64,000 nt of DNA from positions 1-64,000 of the forward strand of contig CACWZZ010000001.1 in the NCBI GenBank assembly GCA_902765485.1, written 5' to 3'. Numbering within the stretch: position 1 is the first letter of the stretch; each line of letters opens with the position of its first letter. A program made the translations under genes and the position numbers. This document shows, one piece after another, positions 8,631 through 16,312 of this stretch. Source of the stretch: an uncultured Bacteroidales bacterium. Lineage in GTDB: Bacteria; Bacteroidota; Bacteroidia; Bacteroidales; Paludibacteraceae. The notes beneath the pieces are model-generated. The model saw only the letters and a list, made by a program, of their open reading frames with translations, searched no databases and was not told where the DNA came from.

Positions 8631-10094
8631 ATGGATGACTTAATCAAAGATATTACCTCCCAGGAGTACAAATACGGCTTCACGACCGACGTGGAGACGG
8701 ATATTGTGCCCGCTGGGCTGAATGAAGACATCATTCGGTTGATCTCTGCGAAAAAGGGTGAACCCGAATGGCTGCTGGAGTTCCGCCTCAAGGCTTTCCG
8801 CAAATGGCAGACCATGAAAGTGCCGACTTGGGCACATCTGGACATCCCGGAGATTGATTTTCAGGCAATCTCCTATTATGCCGCTCCGCGGACGAAATCT
8901 TCAAATTCTCAAATCTCCAAATCTTCAAATTCTCAACCGTCCGACGAGATTGATGCGGAGATCATGAAGACCTTCGATAAACTCGGAATCCCTTTGGAGG
9001 AGCGCGCTGCGCTGGCGGGTAACATGGCGGTCGATGCAGTCATGGACTCCGTTTCGGTCAAGACCACTTTCCGCGAGACCTTGGCGGAGAAGGGTATTAT
9101 CTTCTGTTCGATCTCCGAAGCCGTGCGCGAGCACCCCGATCTGGTGAAGGAATATCTTGGTTCGGTTGTGCCGCCGACTGACAATTTCTATGCGGCGCTC
9201 AATAGTGCGGTCTTCTCCGATGGTAGTTTTGTCTATGTGCCGAAAGGTGTCCGTTGCCCGATGGAACTGAGCACCTATTTCCGTATCAATGCTGGCAAAA
9301 CGGGTCAGTTCGAGCGCACACTCTTGATTGCCGACGAAGGCGCGTATCTCTCTTATTTAGAGGGCTGTACGGCGCCGATGAGGGACGAGAACCAGCTGCA
9401 TGCCGCGATCGTGGAGATTGTTGTGCGCAAGGATGCGGAGGTCAAGTACTCCACCGTCCAGAACTGGTATCCCGGCGACAAGGAAGGCAAGGGTGGTATC
9501 TATAATTTCGTTACCAAACGCGGTATCACGTACGAGAACGCGCGCCTGTCGTGGACTCAGGTCGAGACCGGGTCTGCGATCACATGGAAATATCCGTCCT
9601 GTATCCTCCGCGGCGATAATTCCACGGCGGAGTTCTACTCCGTCGCGGTGACCAACAACTACCAGCAGGCGGATACGGGCACCAAGATGATTCATATTGG
9701 CAAAAACACCCGTTCGCGCATTGTGTCCAAAGGTATCTCTGCCGGGCATAGCCAGAATGCGTACCGCGGACTGGTGAAGATGGGGTTGAAGGCAACAAAT
9801 GCCCGCAATTTCAGCCAGTGCGACAGCCTGCTTTTGGGTGATCAATGCGGCGCGCACACCTTCCCGGATATGATTATTTCGAATCCGACGGCTACGGTGG
9901 AGCACGAAGCAACGACCTCCAAGATCAACGAGGACCAGCTCTTCTACTGCCGCCAGCGGGGAATCAGTACGGAGGACGCCGTGGGACTGATCGTCAACGG
10001 TTATGCCAAGGAAGTGATGGACAAACTGCCGATGGAGTTCGCCGTCGAAGCCCAGAAACTCCTCCAAGTCACCCTCGAAGGCTCTGTCGGATAA
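8631..10094 (+). CDS. sufB: Fe-S cluster assembly scaffold SufB
   Basis: 487 residues, normal for SufB, the scaffold of the SUF complex that receives sulfur taken from cysteine. The beta-helix core is conserved: [57 protein letters not shown] at 8631 is chosen because it follows the terminator; upstream in-frame codons lie in the tRNA. Residues about 89-104 ([16 protein letters not shown]) are encoded by TCAAAT word repeats and sit at the end of the N-terminal domain, unlike any conserved part of the family. sufC and sufD are not adjacent in this window. There is no start-site RBS. Confidence 0.92.
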   Translation: MDDLIKDITSQEYKYGFTTDVETDIVPAGLNEDIIRLISAKKGEPEWLLEFRLKAFRKWQTMKVPTWAHLDIPEIDFQAISYYAAPRTKSSNSQISKSSNSQPSDEIDAEIMKTFDKLGIPLEERAALAGNMAVDAVMDSVSVKTTFRETLAEKGIIFCSISEAVREHPDLVKEYLGSVVPPTDNFYAALNSAVFSDGSFVYVPKGVRCPMELSTYFRINAGKTGQFERTLLIADEGAYLSYLEGCTAPMRDENQLHAAIVEIVVRKDAEVKYSTVQNWYPGDKEGKGGIYNFVTKRGITYENARLSWTQVETGSAITWKYPSCILRGDNSTAEFYSVAVTNNYQQADTGTKMIHIGKNTRSRIVSKGISAGHSQNAYRGLVKMGLKATNARNFSQCDSLLLGDQCGAHTFPDMIISNPTATVEHEATTSKINEDQLFYCRQRGISTEDAVGLIVNGYAKEVMDKLPMEFAVEAQKLLQVTLEGSVG

Positions 10095-10140
10095 ATGTTC
10101 TCTCGATTTATCGAAAAATCTCAAAAAAATGGCATACCTC

Positions 10141-10171
10141 TTGCGTATGTCATTTTTTTGTTGTACCTTTG
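10141..10171 (+). promoter_or_regulatory. Promoter for the 10197 gene
   Basis: TTGC at 10141-10144, 19 bases, TACCTTTG at 10164-10171. It excludes the longer upstream in-frame start and supports ATG 10197. Confidence 0.75.
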
Positions 10172-10196
10172 CAGTCGCAAAGGTTTAGAAAACAAT

Positions 10197-10658
10197 ATGA
10201 CCACTTTAACACATAGCGAAAAAGAAGCCATTATGAAGGATATGAAGTCCTTCGATGAGCCCATGCCGGCGGTAGGAATCTTCTGGTACGACCCCGAGGA
10301 GCACGATTTCTTCGGCGTATATAAAAAAGAACTGACACCAAAGATGGTAGAGGATGCCGCAGACAAAGGACTTCCGTATATCAACTACCGGACTTTGCAC
10401 AGGCAGGTTTGGCAAAAACAGTATTTTAAGGCTTTGGCAAAGCACGAGCCTACGAAGTTTAGTGGCGATTACACCCAAGTCCCGCGTGGGCGTGTAGCTT
10501 GGGCTGTGGATCACTTTGTGGTTTTTGTCGGTCAGTGGGCAAAAGACATAGAGGAGGAGTTGACCGCATTGTTGGAAAAATACTTCGCCCTGCCGTACTT
10601 CGAGTTTAAATACGACGAACACTGGGATTTAGGTCACGGCTGGTCCGGAGATTTATAA
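10197..10658 (+). CDS. Conserved-looking protein of unknown function
   Basis: 153 residues, probably cytoplasmic: no signal peptide or membrane segment. Visible features are an early acidic segment (YDPEEHDFFGVYK), a Trp- and His-rich core (WAVDHFVVFVGQW) and a compact C-terminus (KYDEHWDLGHGWSGDL). I do not recognise the family. It has its own promoter and is followed by a structured non-coding region. Confidence 0.6.
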   Translation: MTTLTHSEKEAIMKDMKSFDEPMPAVGIFWYDPEEHDFFGVYKKELTPKMVEDAADKGLPYINYRTLHRQVWQKQYFKALAKHEPTKFSGDYTQVPRGRVAWAVDHFVVFVGQWAKDIEEELTALLEKYFALPYFEFKYDEHWDLGHGWSGDL

Positions 10659-10761
10659 ACTGACCCAAGTCTGACCGCTGGCACCGACAGCGTAAAAAAG
10701 CGGATAAAATATAGAAATATAAAAGCGCAAGTGTGCGCCGATTAGCGTAATAAGCCAAAGC

Positions 10762-10925
10762 TTGATTTGTTGAAACTTCGACACTTTTAACAAAATCAAA
10801 ATCACTCAAGTACGGTTTATGCACGCTCACGTAGTAGCGTGAGTTTTCCGTGCATTTATTTGAGTGATAAAGGTAGTCGAAGACCTCAACAAATCAAATG
10901 AAGCGAACGAAAGCGCACGCTTTTT
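10762..10925 (+). ncRNA. Candidate structured RNA: long nested hairpin with 6S-like architecture
   Basis: Nested complementary arms are visible: 10762-10772 with 10887-10897 (11 bp), 10776-10782 with 10876-10882 (7 bp, extended by ACTTT/AAAGGT), then a one-sided 12-nt A-rich bubble (10789-10800), 10801-10809 with 10860-10868 (9 bp), 10819-10825 with 10849-10855 (7 bp), and 10826-10831 with 10838-10843 (6 bp). It ends near AAAGC-GCAC-GCTTTTT (10910-10925), which resembles a terminator. It has no coding frame and no clear upstream promoter. A closing stem, bubble and apical hairpin recall 6S RNA; strand and family are inference. It could also be a mobile inverted-repeat element. Confidence 0.45.
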
Positions 10926-10956
10926 GTGTATTTATGGTAAAAAATGTTATAAACTA

Positions 10957-10987
10957 TTGCATATTTCAAGAAAAAGCTGTAATTTTG
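10957..10987 (+). promoter_or_regulatory. Promoter for the secreted-protein/protease pair
   Basis: TTGC at 10957-10960, 19 bases, TAATTTTG at 10980-10987, 30 bases before ATG 11018. Confidence 0.75.
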
Positions 10988-11017
10988 CAGCGAATTGTTA
11001 ATAAAACGTTCAAATTT

Positions 11018-11788
11018 ATGAAAAAAAGATTTCTTCTTGTGCTGGCAGCCTTCTTTGCCAGCGTTGCGCTACACGCGCAGTTTGCTCAACTGACTTTGCT
11101 CACACCTCATTATTACCCCGGGGAGGTGTATTTCGTGGACGGACATTCCGAAGAATACGCGGAGGTGGAGTTACCGCGAGTCGGCAAAGGCAAGCTGGGG
11201 GTCAAAAAGAATGCGGGTGACAAAGGTCACACGGATATCGATGCCGCAAATATCGTCGGTATCAAGATCTGGCATAAGAATTTTCCGGACAAGAAGCACG
11301 TATTGTATTATGTCCACGCGCGAAAATCCATGATGCAGAGCGAGCATCAATGGGGTAATCCTGTCATGGGAAGTGCATGGGGTGTGATTTTCCAATGCGA
11401 GATGTACTACCAGATAGACAAGAAGACAGGCGACCTGTATTTCGTGAAGTTTAGAGGTGGAAACGGACCGGACACGCCTACGCTCTATTATCTGGTTCGC
11501 CCGGAGTTGGAACTGGCTGAACTGGCGATGGCGAACGGCAGTTTTATGGCGATGAAGAAGGCGGCAGCGAAACTGTTTGCTGAGAATGAAGAGATCGCTA
11601 CGGCTATCAAGAAAGGCAAACTCAAAGGCTCCGATATGCAGTATATATTGGACGAAATGGCGGGGGACAAGAAAGCGGAAATGCCGCTAAAAGTGATTCC
11701 TGAAGACAACACCATGCCGGAAGAAAAAGCTGTTCCGGAGACGAAGACGGACTCAGTTTCGAATGGTGTAGTGGGTGACGACGAATAA
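11018..11788 (+). CDS. Secreted protein of unknown function upstream of a protease
   Basis: 256 residues from the promoter-supported ATG (an upstream in-frame ATG lies before the promoter). Signal peptide about 1-20, ending LHAQ. The body is beta-rich (VYFVDGHSEEYAEVELPR) and ends in an acidic, Pro/Glu-rich tail. It sits 11 bases before the secreted protease and in the same transcript, so it may be a partner or substrate; that is inference from order only. Family not recognised. Confidence 0.6.
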   Translation: MKKRFLLVLAAFFASVALHAQFAQLTLLTPHYYPGEVYFVDGHSEEYAEVELPRVGKGKLGVKKNAGDKGHTDIDAANIVGIKIWHKNFPDKKHVLYYVHARKSMMQSEHQWGNPVMGSAWGVIFQCEMYYQIDKKTGDLYFVKFRGGNGPDTPTLYYLVRPELELAELAMANGSFMAMKKAAAKLFAENEEIATAIKKGKLKGSDMQYILDEMAGDKKAEMPLKVIPEDNTMPEEKAVPETKTDSVSNGVVGDDE

Positions 11789-11799
11789 TTTTTTCTGAT

Positions 11800-13278
11800 A
11801 TGAAACGTATTTTCTATTTGGCAGCTATGCTGCTGTGTGTGCTGCTGCCGGCTTCTGCGCAAGGCTTGCGGCATAGTGTTTGTGTCGTTGAACCGGAGTA
11901 TTCCGATGCGGACAAATCGCTCATGGGCGACTACGCCCTTTATACGGCGAGAGCCGGAATGAGAAGTGCTTCGCGGGCGTTAACCGCCTATAAAAGCGAA
12001 GGCACTTTCGGTTCGGGTGTCGTCGTGGAGCAGGGCGGCAAGAAATATATTCTCACCAACCTGCATGTGGTCGGCTATGCCGGGAAAGCAACGATTATCT
12101 TCCAACTCCACGAAAAGACCGTCCGCTACGAGCATTGCGATGTGGTTCATGTCGGTCTGACGGATCTGGCGGCAGTTGCTCTTCCTGCCGAATGTGACAT
12201 GATTGCCCTTCCTGTCTATGCCGGCGAGATAGAGGAAGACATCTCCATCGTGGCAGCGGGTTTTCCGGAGTTGGCGGACAAACCCTCTTGGCAGCTCACG
12301 CGCGGAAGCATTTCCAATGCGCGTGTGGACGTGGACAGCCATGAGCACGCCTCGCGTATCATCCAGCATACGGCTTCTATCGATCCCGGTAGCAGCGGCG
12401 GACCGCTGTTGCTCAAGAATAAAGACGGCAAGTACGAGATCTTGGGTGTCAATACATGGAAGGCTTTCTACCGCGAAGGAGTGGGCTTGGCGATCGGAAA
12501 AGAAGACGTGCAAGCGTTTATCGCTACATTAGGAACCTCCAAAACCGATGCCGGCAAGGAGATCGAGCCGCTGCGGTCGCTTTCCGGCGAAGACTGGCTC
12601 TATGTCTTCCGCCAACTGCCGGATTCGGTTCAGAAAGATATACGGGACATGGACTGGCATCTGCCGCTCGATCCTGCTTTGCGCACGCTGGCTGTGCGCG
12701 ATAGTCTGGTGAAGAGCAAAGGAAAAGGCGCTAAAAAGTTCGAGCGCTCCGCAACACATATCGTGACCGATATGGACAATATGAACCATTTCCATTTGAT
12801 TTATGACAATTATTTCGGTATGAACCAAATAGTTGGAATCCAGTTCGGGCACGACTGGCTTGGCTTCATTACGACGGGTCTTCAGGTTACGGCTTTGATT
12901 AGCGAGACCCAGAAATCAAGCACGCCGGTAATTAGTGCGGGACCTTTGTTCGGCGTTTATCTGGGAGCGCAGCTGCCGATTCAGGTGGGTAAGTTTATTC
13001 TTGCTCCGCGTATCAACCAGAGTGCGGCTGCCGGACCGCTCTTTAACGGCGACGCGTATAATACCAAAATGGCGATCACGACCGATACGCGTGTGGGTTT
13101 GGACTGGCGTATTCCTACCGGATCTAGTGAATTTGTCATAGGACTTCATTATGACATGAACTGGCTTTGGAGTAGTGCAACGATGACCATCGAACCCCTC
13201 AAAACGAATATCGGTGCCTTTGGTCTCAACCAATACCTCCAGCACGGTGTCGGTCTCACCCTCGGCGTCGCGTGGTAA
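11800..13278 (+). CDS. Secreted trypsin-like serine protease fused to a putative outer-membrane barrel
   Basis: 492 residues. Signal peptide about 1-20 (ASAQ). A chymotrypsin-fold protease domain spans about 65-245: TNLHVVG (His89), TDLAAVALP (Asp122) and DPGSSGGPL (Ser199) give a complete triad as in S1C/DegP-like enzymes. No PDZ domain follows. Residues about 320-492 instead alternate polar and hydrophobic positions with many Gly, Tyr and Trp, ending VGLTLGVAW, as in small outer-membrane barrels ending in an aromatic residue. Protease followed by barrel would anchor the protease at the outer membrane. The barrel call is inference from pattern. Confidence 0.65.
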   Translation: MKRIFYLAAMLLCVLLPASAQGLRHSVCVVEPEYSDADKSLMGDYALYTARAGMRSASRALTAYKSEGTFGSGVVVEQGGKKYILTNLHVVGYAGKATIIFQLHEKTVRYEHCDVVHVGLTDLAAVALPAECDMIALPVYAGEIEEDISIVAAGFPELADKPSWQLTRGSISNARVDVDSHEHASRIIQHTASIDPGSSGGPLLLKNKDGKYEILGVNTWKAFYREGVGLAIGKEDVQAFIATLGTSKTDAGKEIEPLRSLSGEDWLYVFRQLPDSVQKDIRDMDWHLPLDPALRTLAVRDSLVKSKGKGAKKFERSATHIVTDMDNMNHFHLIYDNYFGMNQIVGIQFGHDWLGFITTGLQVTALISETQKSSTPVISAGPLFGVYLGAQLPIQVGKFILAPRINQSAAAGPLFNGDAYNTKMAITTDTRVGLDWRIPTGSSEFVIGLHYDMNWLWSSATMTIEPLKTNIGAFGLNQYLQHGVGLTLGVAW

Positions 13279-13290
13279 AACCGATGTACG

Positions 13291-13331
13291 AGTGGGTGAT
13301 TAGTGGGTGATTAGTGGGTGATTAGTGGGTT
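13291..13331. repeat. 11-bp tandem repeat
   Basis: AGTGGGTGATT is repeated three times perfectly and a fourth time partly, between the protease stop and the murI 3' end. One of several short-period repeats in the window. Confidence 0.85.
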
Positions 13332-13368
13332 GTTAAGCCGACATCAACGGCACGATAAAGGCAGAAAA

Positions 13369-14211
13369 TTACTCTAAATCGATGTGCTCCGCCTGAACGG
13401 GAGCGGAAAGGAAGAGGGATGCGGATTGCGAGAAGCGGTCCGCATTTTCTGTGGTCAAATAGCGGCAGGAGCCGCCTTGCGAGAGTTGGGATTCGTACTC
13501 GGGATGGCGGCGGAGATAATCCGCGAGGCTCTTTGCTTCCAGATAACCCTGCGAAATAACCTGAATATCGCCGGCGGCAAAGCGCTTGCCGTTATTCTTG
13601 ATCCATTGGGCGATTTTCGGCAGCAACAAAGGATAGTGGGTGCAACCGAGGACAAGGGTGTCAATCTGCGGATCTTTCTCCAAGATCTGCCGCAGATAGA
13701 GGTCCACAAAATAGTCTGCGCCGGGGTTTAAGTGCTCGCCGTTCTCAATGAGCGGAACCCAAAGAGGGCAGGCTTGTTGGGATATTTCGAGATTTTGGAA
13801 GATCTTTTGCAGTTCAAGGACGTAACTTTCGGAACTTACAGTCGCGGGCGTGGCAAGGATGCCCACATGTCCGGTCTTGGTAATCGCCGGAACGGCTTCA
13901 ACGGTCGGACGGATCACGCCCAAGACATTTACCATTTTATCATTTATCAGCGGCAAGTCCTTTTGCTGGATCGTGCGAAGGGCTTTGGCTGAGGCGGTGT
14001 TGCAAGCAAGGATGACCAGCGCGCAATCATGGTCAAAGAGATACTTAACCGCCTGCAAAGTGTATCGGTAAATCACATCGAACGAGTGGGTGCCATAGGG
14101 CGCACGGGCATTGTCCCCCAAGTACAAGTAGTCGTACTGAGGCAGTTCCCGACGGATGGCATCCAAGATGGTCAAGCCTCCGTATCCGCTGTCAAAAATA
14201 CCGATGCGCAT
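13369..14211 (-). CDS. murI: Glutamate racemase
   Basis: 280 residues. It makes D-glutamate for peptidoglycan. The family hallmarks are clear: FDSGYGGLT near residue 6 with the proton-relay Asp, LGDNARAPYGTH, the first catalytic cysteine in ACNTAS and the second in LGCTHYPLL. Near residue 90 the segment INDKMVN, encoded by a TGATAAATG-type word repeat (13925-13952), looks inserted before the conserved VLGVIRPT. It is transcribed divergently from aqpZ, with overlapping promoters. Confidence 0.93.
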   Translation of the reverse strand: MRIGIFDSGYGGLTILDAIRRELPQYDYLYLGDNARAPYGTHSFDVIYRYTLQAVKYLFDHDCALVILACNTASAKALRTIQQKDLPLINDKMVNVLGVIRPTVEAVPAITKTGHVGILATPATVSSESYVLELQKIFQNLEISQQACPLWVPLIENGEHLNPGADYFVDLYLRQILEKDPQIDTLVLGCTHYPLLLPKIAQWIKNNGKRFAAGDIQVISQGYLEAKSLADYLRRHPEYESQLSQGGSCRYLTTENADRFSQSASLFLSAPVQAEHIDLE

Positions 14212-14234
14212 AATTTTATTGGTGATTTAGGGCG

Positions 14235-14265
14235 CAAAATTACAAAAAAATTTGGACATGTGCAA
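14235..14265 (-). promoter_or_regulatory. murI promoter (minus strand)
   Basis: On the minus strand TTGC (14262-14265), 19 bases, TAATTTTG (14235-14242). It overlaps the plus-strand aqpZ promoter, so the two may interfere. Confidence 0.7.
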
Positions 14266-14282
14266 AAAAAGTTGTAATTTTG
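14251..14282 (+). promoter_or_regulatory. aqpZ promoter
   Basis: TTTG at 14251-14254, 20 bases, TAATTTTG at 14275-14282, 48 bases before the ATG. Confidence 0.75.
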
Positions 14283-14329
14283 CAGTCCGAAATGCGAATT
14301 TTATTGTTTAACATTAAAAATAAACAAGT

Positions 14330-15043
14330 ATGAAATTATGTAACAAGTTCGCTGCAGAGTTCTTCGGAACGGCAGTATTGGTATTGGGTGGTTGTGGAAC
14401 AGCCCTGTTCGGACATGTTGGTTTTCTGGGCGTAGCGTTGGCATTCGGTCTGACGATCGTAGCTGCGGCTTACGGCATTGGTCACATTAGTGGCGCGCAT
14501 CTGAATCCGGCAGTCAGTCTGGGTGTTTTTGTGAACGGCAGAATGAGTGCGAAAGAGATGTTGTGCTACTGGTGTGCACAGATCTTAGGCGCTATTGCGG
14601 CAGCAGCCATCCTGTTCGGAATTGCCAAGTCGGCAAACATGGAGATCGGCACATTCGCCGCAAACGGTTATGGCGATTTCTTCGGTGCAGAAGATGTAGC
14701 AGCAGGCTATCTGCAGACCAATGTATGGGGTGCATTTGCAACGGAGTGCGTGCTCACGTTTGTATTCCTGATGGTTATTCTGGGTGTGACGGACAGCAAG
14801 CATGCCAACGGCGCTTTCGGCGGTCTGGCAATCGGTCTGACGCTGACGCTGATTCACTTGATCTCTATTCCGTTGACGAACACTTCGGTTAACCCGGCTC
14901 GTTCGATCTCGCAGGCTATCTTCTCGGAGAACGCTCTGGCGCTGCCGCAATTGTGGCTCTTCATCGTCGCTCCGCTCGTGGGTGCTGCACTCGCAGGATT
15001 GTGCTATAAGTACATCAGTTGCGAGGGAAACTGCAAGAAATAA
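14330..15043 (+). CDS. aqpZ: Aquaporin (AqpZ-type water channel)
   Basis: 237 residues, six membrane segments and both half-helix signatures: HLNPAVS in the first repeat and SVNPARS in the second. It starts KFAAEFFGTAVLVLGGCG, as in the AqpZ branch. Length and motifs are normal. The role is water (possibly small-solute) passage across the inner membrane. Its own promoter lies upstream; a weak CGAAAA/TTTTCG stem follows the stop. Confidence 0.9.
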   Translation: MKLCNKFAAEFFGTAVLVLGGCGTALFGHVGFLGVALAFGLTIVAAAYGIGHISGAHLNPAVSLGVFVNGRMSAKEMLCYWCAQILGAIAAAAILFGIAKSANMEIGTFAANGYGDFFGAEDVAAGYLQTNVWGAFATECVLTFVFLMVILGVTDSKHANGAFGGLAIGLTLTLIHLISIPLTNTSVNPARSISQAIFSENALALPQLWLFIVAPLVGAALAGLCYKYISCEGNCKK

Positions 15044-15085
15044 GCGAAAAATAACACGATTTTCGTAAAAAAGAATGGCATGTGC

Positions 15086-15116
15086 TTGCATATGTCATTT
15101 TTTTTTTGTACCTTTG
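15086..15116 (+). promoter_or_regulatory. dnaN promoter
   Basis: TTGC at 15086-15089, 19 bases, TACCTTTG at 15109-15116. Leader about 65 nt. Confidence 0.75.
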
Positions 15117-15186
15117 CAGCCGATTTTGTGCGCGCTTGTGAAACGCGCGCATATACGAGGAAAATAAACATCAAAAATATACGAGT

Positions 15187-16311
15187 ATGAAATTCAATGT
15201 ATCGAGTTCAAAACTCTTTTCGCAATTGCAGGCAGTAAGCCGCGTGATCAACAGTAAGAATGCGTTGCCGATCCTGGACGACGTGTTGTTTGACCTGTCA
15301 GGTAATGAGTTGAAATTGACCGCTTCGGACGGCGAAACGACGATCCGCACTTCGGTGGAAGTGGACGGCGTAGAGGGCGCTGGCAAAGTGGCTTCGGCTG
15401 CGAAATTGCTGCTGGAGACGCTGAAGGAGTTCAGCGAACAGCCGCTGGCATTTACTATCGACGAGAATAATTTTGCAGTCAGCATGGTTAGCCAGAATGG
15501 TACTTATTCGTTCGTGGGCGTGAACGGCAACGAGTATCCGGAGATGCCGGAGACGGAGGCTGAGGCGCAGACGCTGAGCCTGCCGGCAAACGTGCTGCAG
15601 AGCGCTATCGAGAAGACCATTTTCTGTACTGCCGACGACGATCTCCGTCCGGTGATGAACGGTATCTTCTTTGACATCGCTGCGGACAAAGTGACGATGG
15701 TAGCCACCGACGCACACCGTCTGGTTCGTTATACCAACACGGGCGTGGCAGCCGGAGTGACCGCAAGCTTCATTCTGCCGAAGAAACCGGCAGGTCTGCT
15801 CAAGAACCTGCTGGCAAAAGAGGAGAGCGATGTGAAGGTGACTTTCGGCGCCAAGAACGCGCGTTTCGAATTTGCTAACACCATCATCGTTTGCCGCCAG
15901 ATAGAGGGTCGTTTCCCGAACTACAATGCCGTTATTCCGCAGGCAAACCAGAATATCGTGACGATCGACCGTCAGACGATGATCAACGCTTGCAAGCGCG
16001 TGGCTGTGTTTGCGAACAACGGAACGGCTCAGTTGCGTCTGGCATTGAGCGAGAACCAGATCAAGATCTCCGCGCAGGATATCGATTTCTCGACAAGCGC
16101 AGAGGAGACGATCAGTTGCGACTACAACGGCATGCCGATGGCAATCGGTTTCAAGGCTCCGTTCTTGATTGACCTGTTGAGCTCTATCGCAAGTGCCGAT
16201 GTACAGCTGAAGCTGGCTGACCCGGCCCGCGCAGGTCTGATCCTGCCGGCGGAGAACGAGGAGAACGAGGATGTCCTCATGTTGTTGATGCCAATGCTGC
16301 TGAACGACTAA
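15187..16311 (+). CDS. dnaN: DNA polymerase III beta sliding clamp
   Basis: 374 residues, the normal length for the ring-forming processivity clamp. It begins MKFNVSSSKLFSQLQAVSRVINSKNALPILDDVLF, and the three clamp domains follow; LRPVMNGIFFDI marks the second and the C-terminus ends LLMPMLLND. It is not beside dnaA here, unlike in many bacteria. One base separates it from the DUF4954 gene. Confidence 0.95.
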   Translation: MKFNVSSSKLFSQLQAVSRVINSKNALPILDDVLFDLSGNELKLTASDGETTIRTSVEVDGVEGAGKVASAAKLLLETLKEFSEQPLAFTIDENNFAVSMVSQNGTYSFVGVNGNEYPEMPETEAEAQTLSLPANVLQSAIEKTIFCTADDDLRPVMNGIFFDIAADKVTMVATDAHRLVRYTNTGVAAGVTASFILPKKPAGLLKNLLAKEESDVKVTFGAKNARFEFANTIIVCRQIEGRFPNYNAVIPQANQNIVTIDRQTMINACKRVAVFANNGTAQLRLALSENQIKISAQDIDFSTSAEETISCDYNGMPMAIGFKAPFLIDLLSSIASADVQLKLADPARAGLILPAENEENEDVLMLLMPMLLND

Positions 16312-16312
16312 G

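Noticed and set aside
10762-10925. Retron-type msr-msd RNA
   Set aside because: The nested arms are suggestive, but no reverse transcriptase gene lies nearby and the neighbouring genes are unrelated.
13291-13331. CRISPR-like repeat
   Set aside because: Perfect 11-bp tandem units without spacers.
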